NCBI GenBank assembly: GCA_946405185.1
Contig: CAMJGH010000010.1
Location: 1 to 48,083, forward strand
DNA: 48,083 bases
Direction of reading: 5' to 3'
Origin: an uncultured Lachnospiraceae bacterium
GTDB taxonomy: Bacteria; Bacillota; Clostridia; Lachnospirales; Lachnospiraceae
The position numbers were made by a program, and so were the translations under genes. Under the pieces are notes generated by a model. It was given only the letters and a program-made list of their open reading frames with translations. It was not told where the DNA came from and made no database searches. Positions 24,444-32,373 of the stretch are shown here, in pieces. How positions within the stretch are numbered: the first letter of the stretch is position 1; every line of letters starts with the position of its first letter.

Positions 24444-26459
24444 ATGATCTACTATGTCTCCTGCGACGCGCCGCGGTACGGAAACGGCTCCAAAGCGGCT
24501 CCTTTCCAGACCATTCAGGCGGCCGCCGACATCGCCCGCCCGGGCGATGAAGTGGTGGTCTTCCCCGGCACCTACCGGGAAGCCGTCAACCCCAAGCACG
24601 CCGGCACCGAGGACGCCCGCATCGTCTACCGCTCGGCCGAACCCTTAGGCGCCGTCATCAAAGGCTCCGAGGTGGTCAAAAACTGGAAGAACCTTGAGGG
24701 CGATGTCTGGTGCGCCCGCATCCCCAACGGCGTGTTCGGCGACTACAACCCCTACACCTTCATCATCAAGGGTGACTGGTACAACTCCACGGATCCGGTG
24801 CACACCGGCGAAGTGTACCTGAACGGCAAGGCTTTCTATGAAGTCTTCACGCTGGAGGATGTTAAGCATCCGCAGAAGAACCTCCGCTCCTGGGATCCGG
24901 AGTGGACCATCTACACGTGGTATACCGAGCAGGACGGTGACTTCACCGTGATCTATGCCAACTTCCACGGTGCCGACCCGAACGCCGAGTGCGTGGAGAT
25001 CAACGTGCGCCGCACGTGCTTCTATCCGGAAGCCGAAGGCGTGAACTACATCACCTTCTCCGGCTTCACCGTGCGCCACGCCGCCACCACCTGGGCGCCG
25101 CCCACGGCCTACCAGGAAGGCATGATCGGCCCGCACTGGTCAAAGGGCTGGATCATCGAGGACTGCGAAGTCTCGGATTCCCGCTGCTCGGGCATCTCGC
25201 TCGGCAAGTACCTGCAGCCGAACAACGAGAACAAGTGGACTACCCGCTACACCAAGGACGGCACGCAGACCGAGCGCGACGCCATCTGCCAGGCGCAGAT
25301 CGAAGGCTGGACCAAGGAGAACATCGGCCACCACATCGTGCGCCGCTGCAACATCCATGACTGCGGCCAGACCGGCATCGTCGGCCACCTGGGCGGTGTG
25401 TTCTCCCTTATCGAAGACAACCACATCCACCACATCAACAACATGCAGGATCTGGCCGGCGCCGAGATCGGCGGCATCAAGATGCACGCGGCCATCGACT
25501 GCATCTACCGCCGCAACCACATCCACCACTGCACCCGCGGCATCTGGCTTGACTGGCAGGCGCAGGGCACGCGCGTGACCGCCAACCTCTTCCACGACAA
25601 CCATCCGCCGGTAGGCACGAAGATCGACAACCCGCTGGCGCTGGCCGAGGATCTGTTCATTGAGGTCTCCCACGGCCCGACGCTGGTGGACAACAACATC
25701 TTCCTGTCGGTGGCTTCCGTGAAGCTGGCCACCCAGGGCGTGGCGCTGGTGCACAACCTCATCGGCGGTGCCTTCACCTGCGTGGGAGCCGGCGTGGACA
25801 ACGGCGGCATCCGCAACGCCACCCCGCGCTACACCCCGTACCATGTGCCGCACCGCACGGAAGTGGCCGGCTTCATGACCTTCCTGCACGGCGATGCCCG
25901 CTTCTACAACAACGTCTTCGTACAGCAGCCGCTCCGCGAGGACCTGCAGGAGTATTTCAACGGCGCGGCCGCCAGCAACAACTACCAGTACCGCCTCAAC
26001 CTCGAAGTGGGCACCTTCCCGTACGACGGGTATCCCACGGCGGAGAAGTACTTCGCGCAGTTTGTCTACTCCACCACCAAGAACCGCGCGCTGCGTGACC
26101 TCTACTACGACCATCTGCCCGTCTACACCGGCGGCAACGTCTACTTCAACGGCGCGAAACCGTGCGATACCGAGGAGAACTTCGTGGTCGACACGGAGCA
26201 TCAGGTGACGCTCGGCCTGGAAGAGGAAGGCGGCGAAGTGCGTCTGGTCACCAACCTCTACGACGTCCTGCCAGAGTTCGAGATCGGCATGATCGACACC
26301 GGCCGCCTCGGCGAGGCCTTCGAGCCGGAGCAGAAGTTCGAGAACCCGGACGGCACGCCCATCATCTTCAACCGCGACTACTTCGGAAAGAACCGCGGCG
26401 TGGCGCCCATCCCCGGGCCGCTGGCGTGCAAGGAAGAGCTGCAGGAGAACCTGTTCTGA
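24444..26459 (+). CDS. GH120-type beta-xylosidase, paralog 2
   Basis: 671-residue beta-helix enzyme, colinear with the paralog at 16940-18934: the candidate active residues fall at the same positions, Asp370 (WLDW), Glu407 (FIEVSHGP) and Glu341 (GAEIGGIKMHAA). It also lacks a signal peptide. Both window enzymes carry an extra segment between Asp370 and Glu407 (about residues 385-402) compared with my recollection of the Thermoanaerobacterium enzyme. The two paralogs differ mostly in that insert and in the region around residue 500. GGAGGA precedes the ATG. It is divergent from binding-protein gene 2 and convergent with the permease genes. Confidence 0.88.
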   Translation: MIYYVSCDAPRYGNGSKAAPFQTIQAAADIARPGDEVVVFPGTYREAVNPKHAGTEDARIVYRSAEPLGAVIKGSEVVKNWKNLEGDVWCARIPNGVFGDYNPYTFIIKGDWYNSTDPVHTGEVYLNGKAFYEVFTLEDVKHPQKNLRSWDPEWTIYTWYTEQDGDFTVIYANFHGADPNAECVEINVRRTCFYPEAEGVNYITFSGFTVRHAATTWAPPTAYQEGMIGPHWSKGWIIEDCEVSDSRCSGISLGKYLQPNNENKWTTRYTKDGTQTERDAICQAQIEGWTKENIGHHIVRRCNIHDCGQTGIVGHLGGVFSLIEDNHIHHINNMQDLAGAEIGGIKMHAAIDCIYRRNHIHHCTRGIWLDWQAQGTRVTANLFHDNHPPVGTKIDNPLALAEDLFIEVSHGPTLVDNNIFLSVASVKLATQGVALVHNLIGGAFTCVGAGVDNGGIRNATPRYTPYHVPHRTEVAGFMTFLHGDARFYNNVFVQQPLREDLQEYFNGAAASNNYQYRLNLEVGTFPYDGYPTAEKYFAQFVYSTTKNRALRDLYYDHLPVYTGGNVYFNGAKPCDTEENFVVDTEHQVTLGLEEEGGEVRLVTNLYDVLPEFEIGMIDTGRLGEAFEPEQKFENPDGTPIIFNRDYFGKNRGVAPIPGPLACKEELQENLF

Positions 26460-26460
26460 C

Positions 26461-26578
26461 ATATGACAGAGGGACAGGTCATCTGTCATATTTGTGGCGG
26501 GCATGCCTGCCGAGGCGAGCAAGTCAGGAGGGACAGGTCATCTGACTCACCTGCGGCGAGTCAGCAGTGACCTGTCCC
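26461..26578. repeat. Hairpins sharing an 11-nt pairing sequence
   Basis: Hairpin 1 has 10-bp perfect arms (26461-26470/26482-26491) and its loop is GGGACAGGTCA. Hairpin 2 has the same 11-mer as its outer arm (26530-26540) paired with 26568-26578, plus an inner stem (26542-26548/26558-26564). The loop of hairpin 1 could therefore compete for the hairpin 2 arm. Confidence 0.7.
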
Positions 26579-26595
26579 GTCAGACTCGCTCCCCT

Positions 26596-26643
26596 ATACA
26601 AAGAGGACCCTCCCCACTTGCGTGGGGAGGGTCCTCTTTGTAT
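26596..26643. terminator. 22-bp perfect hairpin between convergent units
   Basis: Arms 26596-26617 and 26622-26643 match perfectly with a 4-nt loop. It lies between GH120 gene 2 and the permease genes. There is no long T-tract, so it may end transcription inefficiently or protect 3' ends. Confidence 0.7.
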
Positions 26644-26646
26644 GAC

Positions 26647-27501
26647 TCAGCCTTTGACGGCACCGGCCATCATGCCTTTGACCAGTTTGTCCTGGAAGAT
26701 CAGGAACAGGATGATCATGGGCAGGACGGACAGCGTCAGGACCGCCAGGATCAGCGGGGTGTTGATGGTGTTCTCACCCTTGAAGGCCGACAGCGCCAGC
26801 GGCAGGGTCTTGGCCGCCTTGCTCTGGGTCAGGGTGTTGGCGAAAGCGAATTCATTCCACATGTGAACGCCGTTGTAGATCGCCAGCGTCGACAGACCGG
26901 CTTTCGACAGCGGGAAGATGATGCGGAAGAACATGGCATAGCGCCCGCAGCCGTCGATCTCGGCGGCCTCTTCCACTTCCTTCGGGATGGTCTGCTCCAT
27001 GAAGGAGGAGAGGATGAAGGTGGCTAACGGCAGACCGAACGCCACGTACGGACCGATCAGCGCCCAGATGCTGTCGTAGATGCCCACTTTGTTGGCCATC
27101 TTGAAGATGGGGATGAGGGTGACGTGCATGGGCACGCTCATCATGGCCACGATCAAGGCGCGCAGCGGCAGGCGCAGACGGAAGCGCATGCGGGACAGCG
27201 GGTAGGAGGCGCAGGCCGTGGCAAACAGCAGGATGGTCAGCGAGATGGCCACGACGATGACGCTGCGCATGAAGTATCCCATGAAGCCCTGCTTCATGAT
27301 GGCCGGGTAGTTGGAGAAGATGAACGGCTGCGGCAGCGTGAAGACGCCGTGCTGCAGCATGTCACCCTGTCCGCGCAGGGAGTTCAGGATCATGAACAGG
27401 AACGGGATGAAGGCGACCAGCAGCCAGATGATGGCAAAGAAGAAGGCTATGGTCCAGACAATATTCTTTTTAATACGTGCCTTGCGATACTCATCTGCCA
27501 T
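26647..27501 (-). CDS. Sugar ABC transporter permease (MalG/AraQ-like)
   Basis: 284-residue inner-membrane permease with six predicted spans. The EAA loop, which contacts the ATPase, is EEAAEIDGCGRYAMFFRIIF (about residues 190-210); the N-terminal span WTIAFFFAIIWLLVAFIPFL is typical of the second CUT1 permease. Its start lies 1 nt past the stop of the partner permease gene, so the two form one operon. No ATPase gene follows. It probably imports xylo-oligosaccharides delivered by the two binding proteins. Confidence 0.93.
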   Translation of the reverse strand: MADEYRKARIKKNIVWTIAFFFAIIWLLVAFIPFLFMILNSLRGQGDMLQHGVFTLPQPFIFSNYPAIMKQGFMGYFMRSVIVVAISLTILLFATACASYPLSRMRFRLRLPLRALIVAMMSVPMHVTLIPIFKMANKVGIYDSIWALIGPYVAFGLPLATFILSSFMEQTIPKEVEEAAEIDGCGRYAMFFRIIFPLSKAGLSTLAIYNGVHMWNEFAFANTLTQSKAAKTLPLALSAFKGENTINTPLILAVLTLSVLPMIILFLIFQDKLVKGMMAGAVKG

Positions 27502-27502
27502 A

Positions 27503-28450
27503 TCAGTAGTCCTCCTTGCTCTCGAAAATGCGGTTGAACAGCAGCGCGATGAGCGTGATCAGGATGAACATGCCGGCAGCGACCGCGGAGCCGTAACCCA
27601 TCTTGAAGTTCTTGAACGACTGCTTGTACATGTAGGTGGCCATGAGTTCGGACGTAACGCCCGGGCCGCCCTGGGTCATGTTCCAGATGAGGTCGAAGTA
27701 CTTCAGGGAACCGATCAGGGACATGGTGCAGGCCGCCTTGATGGTGGGCTTTAAGAGAGGCAGGGCCACGCGGCGGATGTACTGGCCGCGGGTGGCGCCG
27801 TCGATGACAGCCGCCTCGTAGAGGGACTCATCGATGCCGGAGTAGCCGGCGATAAAGTACACCATGTAGAACGGCGCGAACTGCCAGGCCATGACGCCGA
27901 TGACCGTGAACAGCGCATGCGGTGAGCGGCCCAGAAGGTCGATGGCCGTACGCTTGCCGCGGATCAGGGTGGCGGCGGCCGTGATCAGACCGTCGTTGGT
28001 GGCCAGCGCGTAGGTGAACAGGAACGCGATGGCGGTGGAGGACATCAGGTACGGGAAGAACCAGATGGTCTTGAAGATGTTCAGTTTCTTGCCGCCTGCA
28101 TCCAGGAACGTAGCCAGCAGCATGCCGATAGGCATCTGCAGCAGGATGGAGAACACCATCACGATGATGTTGTTGCGGAACGCATGCCAGAAATTGTCGT
28201 CGTGGATCAGCTCATTCCAGTTGCTCCCCGCATTAAAGAACCCCAGCCACTGTTTGTCGGCCGAAATGCCGTTCCAGCGGTAGCCGCTGGTCACGAAGGT
28301 ATCGATGATGGGGTACACCATGAAGATGACCAGGAGCAGGATCACCGGTGCCAGAAAAACCGCGGCCGCTTTGCGCGTGCTGACGGCTCTGGCATACGCG
28401 AGAGTCCCTTTGACGGGTTTCTCAAACATTTCTTTTTGCTGTTTTGCCAA
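27503..28450 (-). CDS. Sugar ABC transporter permease (MalF/UgpA-like)
   Basis: 315-residue partner permease. The EAA loop is LYEAAVIDGATRGQYIRRVA (about residues 215-235), with about six spans. A TTG start at 28450 is proposed because GGGGAGG lies eight nt upstream and the next ATG (at EMFEK) has no ribosome site; a longer in-frame extension would run through the promoter. First gene of the permease operon; promoter at 28500-28529. Confidence 0.9.
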   Translation of the reverse strand: MAKQQKEMFEKPVKGTLAYARAVSTRKAAAVFLAPVILLLVIFMVYPIIDTFVTSGYRWNGISADKQWLGFFNAGSNWNELIHDDNFWHAFRNNIIVMVFSILLQMPIGMLLATFLDAGGKKLNIFKTIWFFPYLMSSTAIAFLFTYALATNDGLITAAATLIRGKRTAIDLLGRSPHALFTVIGVMAWQFAPFYMVYFIAGYSGIDESLYEAAVIDGATRGQYIRRVALPLLKPTIKAACTMSLIGSLKYFDLIWNMTQGGPGVTSELMATYMYKQSFKNFKMGYGSAVAAGMFILITLIALLFNRIFESKEDY

Positions 28451-28499
28451 TGTCAGAACCTCCCCTCTCTCAGATAGCCTAAGCTGAACAGATGGTAAT

Positions 28500-28529
28500 A
28501 GTATACAACCGCTCTGCGGAAATTGGCAA
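28500..28529 (-). promoter_or_regulatory. Promoter of the permease operon
   Basis: Minus strand: TTGCCA (28524-28529), 18-bp spacer, TATACT (28500-28505). The string AAAGCGGTTG at the -35 also occurs at the -35 of the binding-protein 2 promoter, hinting at shared control. Confidence 0.75.
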
Positions 28530-28550
28530 CCGCTTTTAAACAAAAAGGAC

Positions 28551-28586
28551 AAGAAAAAGCGGAAGAAGGCTTCCGCCCTCTTCCGC
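28551..28586 (-). terminator. Terminator of thiT
   Basis: Arms GCGGAAGA (28559-28566) and TCTTCCGC (28579-28586); on the minus strand they are followed by TTTTTCTT (28551-28558). Confidence 0.8.
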
Positions 28587-28630
28587 CTGTCTTTTGTTTT
28601 TTGCCGGCCCCTTGCCGGGCCGGGTCCCGC

Positions 28631-29386
28631 TTACCGCGTCTCGGAGCGCGCCTGGCGCCGGATGTACTGCATGGCCTGGTTCACCGGCGGGATGGCCAGC
28701 AGAATGACCGTCAGGATGCCTTCCGCCAGCAGGTAGATGCCGTTGTAGGTCAGCGAGTACAGAAGCGGCGAATTGCCGACTTTGAGCGTCATGCCGTACA
28801 TTTCGATGTCCGTGGCGTACATGCCGAAGAACACCACGCCGGAGAGCGTTGCGAACGCCCAGCGCCCGAGCACGCCGCAGATGTAGCCGGGCAGAAGCCC
28901 GTTCTTCTTCCGGGAGAAGAACCCGGAAAGGCCCAATGCGCCGAAAGCCAGCGGATAGTCGATGAGCAGCTGCGGCAGGCTGATGATGTACGGATCGATG
29001 ATCATCTGCAGCAGGCCGTAGGCCACGCCCGCCATGATGCCGATGCCGGGGCCGAACCAGTAGCCCACCAGCGTGACGAACAGCATGGAAAACCAGGTGA
29101 TGGAGCCGCCCTGCGGGAACCGGTACAGCTTGAAATTGGACAGTACCATGCCCAGCGCGATGGCGACAGCCGCGAACACCAATTGCTTTACCGAGAACTT
29201 TTTGCTGTTTTTGCGGTCATACAGGATAGCGATGAAGATGAGGATGCAGAAAACCGCAATGCCGCTGATGACGTACCCGGCCGTGGTCAGGCCGTTTTCG
29301 GCATTCCAGAAGAAGTTGCCCGCGCTTTCCGCGGACAGGATGCGGGGCAGGGCGGATGCGCCCCTCCCAGGGAACGAAAAGACCAT
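28631..29386 (-). CDS. thiT: Energy-coupled thiamine transporter ThiT
   Basis: 251-residue S-component of an ECF transporter, ThiT/YuaJ type. The thiamine-site region GSITWFSMLFVTLVGYWFGP, with GIMAGVAYGLLQMIIDPYI, is characteristic. It has six core spans plus an extra N-terminal segment of about 55 residues with one more span, making it longer than typical ThiT (about 190). The ATG at 29386 follows GGAGG. A TPP riboswitch directly upstream confirms the link with thiamine. The ECF ATPase and EcfT subunits are not in the window. Confidence 0.93.
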   Translation of the reverse strand: MVFSFPGRGASALPRILSAESAGNFFWNAENGLTTAGYVISGIAVFCILIFIAILYDRKNSKKFSVKQLVFAAVAIALGMVLSNFKLYRFPQGGSITWFSMLFVTLVGYWFGPGIGIMAGVAYGLLQMIIDPYIISLPQLLIDYPLAFGALGLSGFFSRKKNGLLPGYICGVLGRWAFATLSGVVFFGMYATDIEMYGMTLKVGNSPLLYSLTYNGIYLLAEGILTVILLAIPPVNQAMQYIRRQARSETR

Positions 29387-29397
29387 ATGTTGCCTCC

Positions 29398-29475
29398 TTA
29401 CGCCGGTATTACCCGGATCAAGTGTTTGGGGTTTCGCTTGCGCGCTCTCAGCCGTAGGCTCCCCCGACAAGTTTG
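29398..29475 (-). ncRNA. TPP riboswitch (THI element) controlling thiT
   Basis: Minus strand: GGGGGAGCC, then GGCTGAGAGCG, then ACTTGATCCGGGTAATACCG, in the order and spacing of the thiamine pyrophosphate aptamer. The 3' strand of its closing stem (GTAAG, pairing with CTTGT) overlaps the AAGGAGG ribosome site, so ligand binding should block translation. No terminator stem is seen. Confidence 0.96.
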
Positions 29476-29485
29476 TACGCGGACT

Positions 29486-29514
29486 ATGGTAGCACAGTAC
29501 CGCGTGAAAAGCAA
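29486..29514 (-). promoter_or_regulatory. Promoter of the riboswitch-thiT unit
   Basis: Minus strand: TTGCTT (29509-29514), 17-bp spacer, TACCAT (29486-29491), placing the start of transcription just before the aptamer. Confidence 0.75.
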
Positions 29515-29553
29515 GTCTTCCCCCTCTTTGGCGTCCGGCAGGCCACTGACCTT

Positions 29554-29582
29554 TTGACCCTATTGTCATTGTGTGTTACGAT
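29554..29582 (+). promoter_or_regulatory. Promoter of the gene at 29647
   Basis: TTGACC (29554-29559), 17-bp spacer, TACGAT (29577-29582), divergent from the thiT promoter. Confidence 0.75.
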
Positions 29583-29646
29583 ACCTTTATGAACCGTTCC
29601 CGGGATGCCGGGCATCCCCTCTTCTTTCATATGGAAAGGACCGCTC

Positions 29647-30684
29647 ATGAGAAACATCCAGCCCCTCATTGAAGCCATGGCCGCGCGCATTGCCGCCCAT
29701 AAGACGGACGGCCGCCCGGCCGGCACCTACGCCCGCTTCCTCTGGCAGGACGATACGGGCACCCGCAAGCTCGGCAACAACGAGTACGGCTGTGCCGATG
29801 CCGCCAACATCCTCTACACCATCGGCCGCTTCCCGCAGGATCCGGCGGTGCGCGCCCACTGGGTGGCCGCCCTGCAGGATTTCCAGGACCCCGAAACCGG
29901 CCTGTTCACCGAGAACACCCATCACACCTACCACACCACCGCGCACTGCATCGCCGCGCTGGAGCTCTTTGACGCGCGCCCGAAGCACCCGCTGACCGCC
30001 CTCCACCCGTACCTGACCAAGGACGGACTGTACGACTTCCTGGCAAACATCGACTGGGCCGAGAACCCGTGGATCGCCTCACATCTGGGCGCCGGCATCT
30101 ACGCCGCCCTGGTCATCACCGGCGAGGCCTCCCCGGAGTGGCAGCAGTGGTACTTTGACTGGCTCTGGGAGCACACCGATCCCGCATCCGGCTTCTGGCC
30201 GGCCGGCGTGGTGCGGCCCATCCTGAAGGCGGATTCGTTCTCTGGCGAGCGCACCACCCCCTCCGTCTTCCCGTTCCTGGCCTGCGGCTTCCACTTCTAC
30301 TTCAACCACAGCTACGCCCGCATGCCCATCCGCTACCCGGAGGCCATGGTGGACACGTGCCTGCGCATCTTCCGCAACCACGAGTGGGAAAGCCTCGGGC
30401 AGGCCATCTCGTTCGCCGAGATCGACTGGGTGTACTGCCTTAACCGCGCCATGATCCAAAGCGGGTACAAGATGAAAGAAGCCCGCGAAGCCCTCAAAGA
30501 CTTCGCGGACGGCTATATCGACTATCTCTTCTCGCTGGACCCGGAGACGGACGACCGCTTCAACGACCTGCACTCCCTTTTCGGATGCGTGTGCGCGCTG
30601 GCGGAACTGCAGCAGGCCCTGCCCGGGTACATCCACACGGACAAACCGCTCAAGCTCGTGTTGGAACGGAGGCCGTTCATCTAA
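29647..30684 (+). CDS. Uncharacterised protein, probable alpha/alpha-toroid fold
   Basis: 345-residue soluble protein rich in Trp, His and aromatic residues, with repeated helical segments of the kind seen in terpenoid-cyclase/glycosidase-like toroids: DPETGLFTENTHHTYHTTAH, WAENPWIASHLGAGIYAALV and DPASGFWPAGVV. Conserved-looking acidic and His residues sit at segment ends. No signal peptide. I cannot name the family. The ATG at 29647 is chosen because AAAGGA precedes it; an in-frame ATG at 29605 has no ribosome site. It lies between thiT and a sugar symporter, both on the other strand, so a role in glycan metabolism is only a guess. Confidence 0.75.
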   Translation: MRNIQPLIEAMAARIAAHKTDGRPAGTYARFLWQDDTGTRKLGNNEYGCADAANILYTIGRFPQDPAVRAHWVAALQDFQDPETGLFTENTHHTYHTTAHCIAALELFDARPKHPLTALHPYLTKDGLYDFLANIDWAENPWIASHLGAGIYAALVITGEASPEWQQWYFDWLWEHTDPASGFWPAGVVRPILKADSFSGERTTPSVFPFLACGFHFYFNHSYARMPIRYPEAMVDTCLRIFRNHEWESLGQAISFAEIDWVYCLNRAMIQSGYKMKEAREALKDFADGYIDYLFSLDPETDDRFNDLHSLFGCVCALAELQQALPGYIHTDKPLKLVLERRPFI

Positions 30685-30698
30685 GCATCACAGCAGCA

Positions 30699-30735
30699 GA
30701 AAATGAGTCAGGGGCCAGGCCCCTGACTCATTTTC
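30699..30735. terminator. 18-bp perfect palindrome between convergent genes
   Basis: Arms 30699-30716 and 30718-30735 are fully complementary, with A-rich and T-rich outer ends, so it can act in both directions for the gene at 29647 and the symporter at 30784-32271. Confidence 0.8.
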
Positions 30736-30783
30736 TTTCGCGAATCTGCGTGCCGCGCACTGGCTGGCCAGGGACGGTACGGC

Positions 30784-32271
30784 TTATTTTTTCTTCAGCC
30801 CCGCGTTCACCGGGTTCCAGAGTTTCTCGTAGGCGAAGCCCGTCACTTTTTCAAGCGCCTTCTTCTCTTCTTCCGTGGTTTCCCCTTCTTCCGTACCCTT
30901 GCGGCGGGCGATCTCTTTCTCGACCAGGCGGAATTCCTTGTCGGTCACCGGGAAGAGCCAGGCACAGACGAGCAGCAGCGCCGACATGATGGCCGGAGCC
31001 AGCACGTAGCAGATGCCGATGCCGTGCTGCGTGGCGGCAGCCTGCTCGAGGCCGGCGTTGGCGAGGGTCTCGTCATAGTGCACAGCCGTCAGCATGAAGC
31101 CGATGATGGCCACCGACAGGCCCGACGCGATCTTGCGGATGAACGTGGCCATACTGGAGACGATGCCGGGCCGGCGGATCGAGGTGATCAGCTCGTCGAT
31201 CTCCGTCATGTCGGCCATGATGGCAAAGATACCGGTCATGGAACCGGCGTTGCCGAAGCCGATCAGCGCGGCCAGCAGCAGGATCGGGATGAGCGGCGCC
31301 CCGTGATGCGAAAAGGCCAGCAGCCCCAGGACGCCCACCAGGCGCAGCGGCGCCGCGATGACGAGGGCCATCTTCTTGGAGGTCTTGCTCATGATCGGTC
31401 CGAAGATGAGCATACCGGCCAGCTGGGCGATCATCAGCACCGCCAGGATGGGGATGTAGTAGCTCGGATAGGCGCCAAGCGTGTGCTGCACGTAGTAGAC
31501 GGCCATGCCCGAAATGAAATCCATGCCGCCCTGCCCGAACAGATACACGCCCAGGAAGAGCAGGAACGACCGGTTGCGGAAGACGCTGGCCGCCTGCGTG
31601 AAGCTCTCGCCGAGCGTGGTCTTCATCGGTTCCTTCTGCTTCTCCCACGTGCCGAAGAACACGGTGATCGAGCAGAGGAAGAAGAGCACGCCGAAGAGGA
31701 GCATGCAGGTCATGTACTGCGACGGATCGTTGGTCTGCTTGATGATCATGCCCGGCACCAGGCCGCAGACGGCCGCGCCGATGGTCGAGAACGCCATGCG
31801 CACGTTGGAGAACCGGGCGCGCATCGCGTAGTCGTCCATCATGTCCGGAAGCAGCCCGTTATACGGGACGCTTAACACCGTGAAGCCTGTGTTGAACAGG
31901 CAGTACATCAGCAGATAGAAGACGTAGTTGACCGTCGTCGACGAGGAGTGGATGTTGATCCACATGAGCACGAAGGTGATGACCGACGCGATGCTGCCCA
32001 CCAGGATGTAAAAGCGCTTCGCCCCGAACCGCGACTTGGTCCGCTCCACGATGTTGCCCATGATCGGGTCGGTGATGGCGTCCCAGATCTTGCCGATCAT
32101 CGGGATGGTGCCGGCCAGGACCGGGTTCATGCCGAGCGCATCCGTCAGAAATACGATGAAGAACGCGTTGATGATGACGAAGCATCCGCCGCCGAAGAGT
32201 TCGCCCACGCCGTAAAGCAGGCGGTTGATGAACCCATACGCCGGTTTTCTGCCGCTGATCTTTTCTTCCAT
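30784..32271 (-). CDS. GPH-family sugar/cation symporter
   Basis: 495-residue major-facilitator-type transporter of the glycoside-pentoside-hexuronide family with about 12 spans. The hallmark GKIWDAITDPIMGNIVERTK followed by RFGAKR is present after span 2 (about 60-87). Members import melibiose, glucuronides, xylosides and similar compounds with Na+ or H+. Near xylosidase genes, a xyloside or xylo-oligosaccharide substrate is plausible. The C terminus is a charged cytoplasmic helix. GGGGGAAAC precedes the ATG. A promoter lies at 32341-32369. Confidence 0.9.
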   Translation of the reverse strand: MEEKISGRKPAYGFINRLLYGVGELFGGGCFVIINAFFIVFLTDALGMNPVLAGTIPMIGKIWDAITDPIMGNIVERTKSRFGAKRFYILVGSIASVITFVLMWINIHSSSTTVNYVFYLLMYCLFNTGFTVLSVPYNGLLPDMMDDYAMRARFSNVRMAFSTIGAAVCGLVPGMIIKQTNDPSQYMTCMLLFGVLFFLCSITVFFGTWEKQKEPMKTTLGESFTQAASVFRNRSFLLFLGVYLFGQGGMDFISGMAVYYVQHTLGAYPSYYIPILAVLMIAQLAGMLIFGPIMSKTSKKMALVIAAPLRLVGVLGLLAFSHHGAPLIPILLLAALIGFGNAGSMTGIFAIMADMTEIDELITSIRRPGIVSSMATFIRKIASGLSVAIIGFMLTAVHYDETLANAGLEQAAATQHGIGICYVLAPAIMSALLLVCAWLFPVTDKEFRLVEKEIARRKGTEEGETTEEEKKALEKVTGFAYEKLWNPVNAGLKKK

Positions 32272-32340
32272 GTTTCCCCCTTTGTCTCCGGCTTTCCCCG
32301 CACCCCAAAAAGCAGGGAAAACCCGTTATCCGTTAGTGTC

Positions 32341-32369
32341 AGTTTAACAGATTTCTATTCGCTCAACAA
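32341..32369 (-). promoter_or_regulatory. Promoter of the GPH symporter gene
   Basis: Minus strand: TTGTTG (32364-32369), 17-bp spacer, TAAACT (32341-32346). It overlaps the end of the S9 peptidase gene region. Confidence 0.6.
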
Positions 32370-32373
32370 CCTC

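Noticed and set aside
25140..26522. 460-codon frame antisense to GH120 gene 2
   Set aside because: Val/Gly/Asp-rich shadow; a similar shadow lies opposite the paralog at 17900-19018, which reflects codon bias and not a gene.
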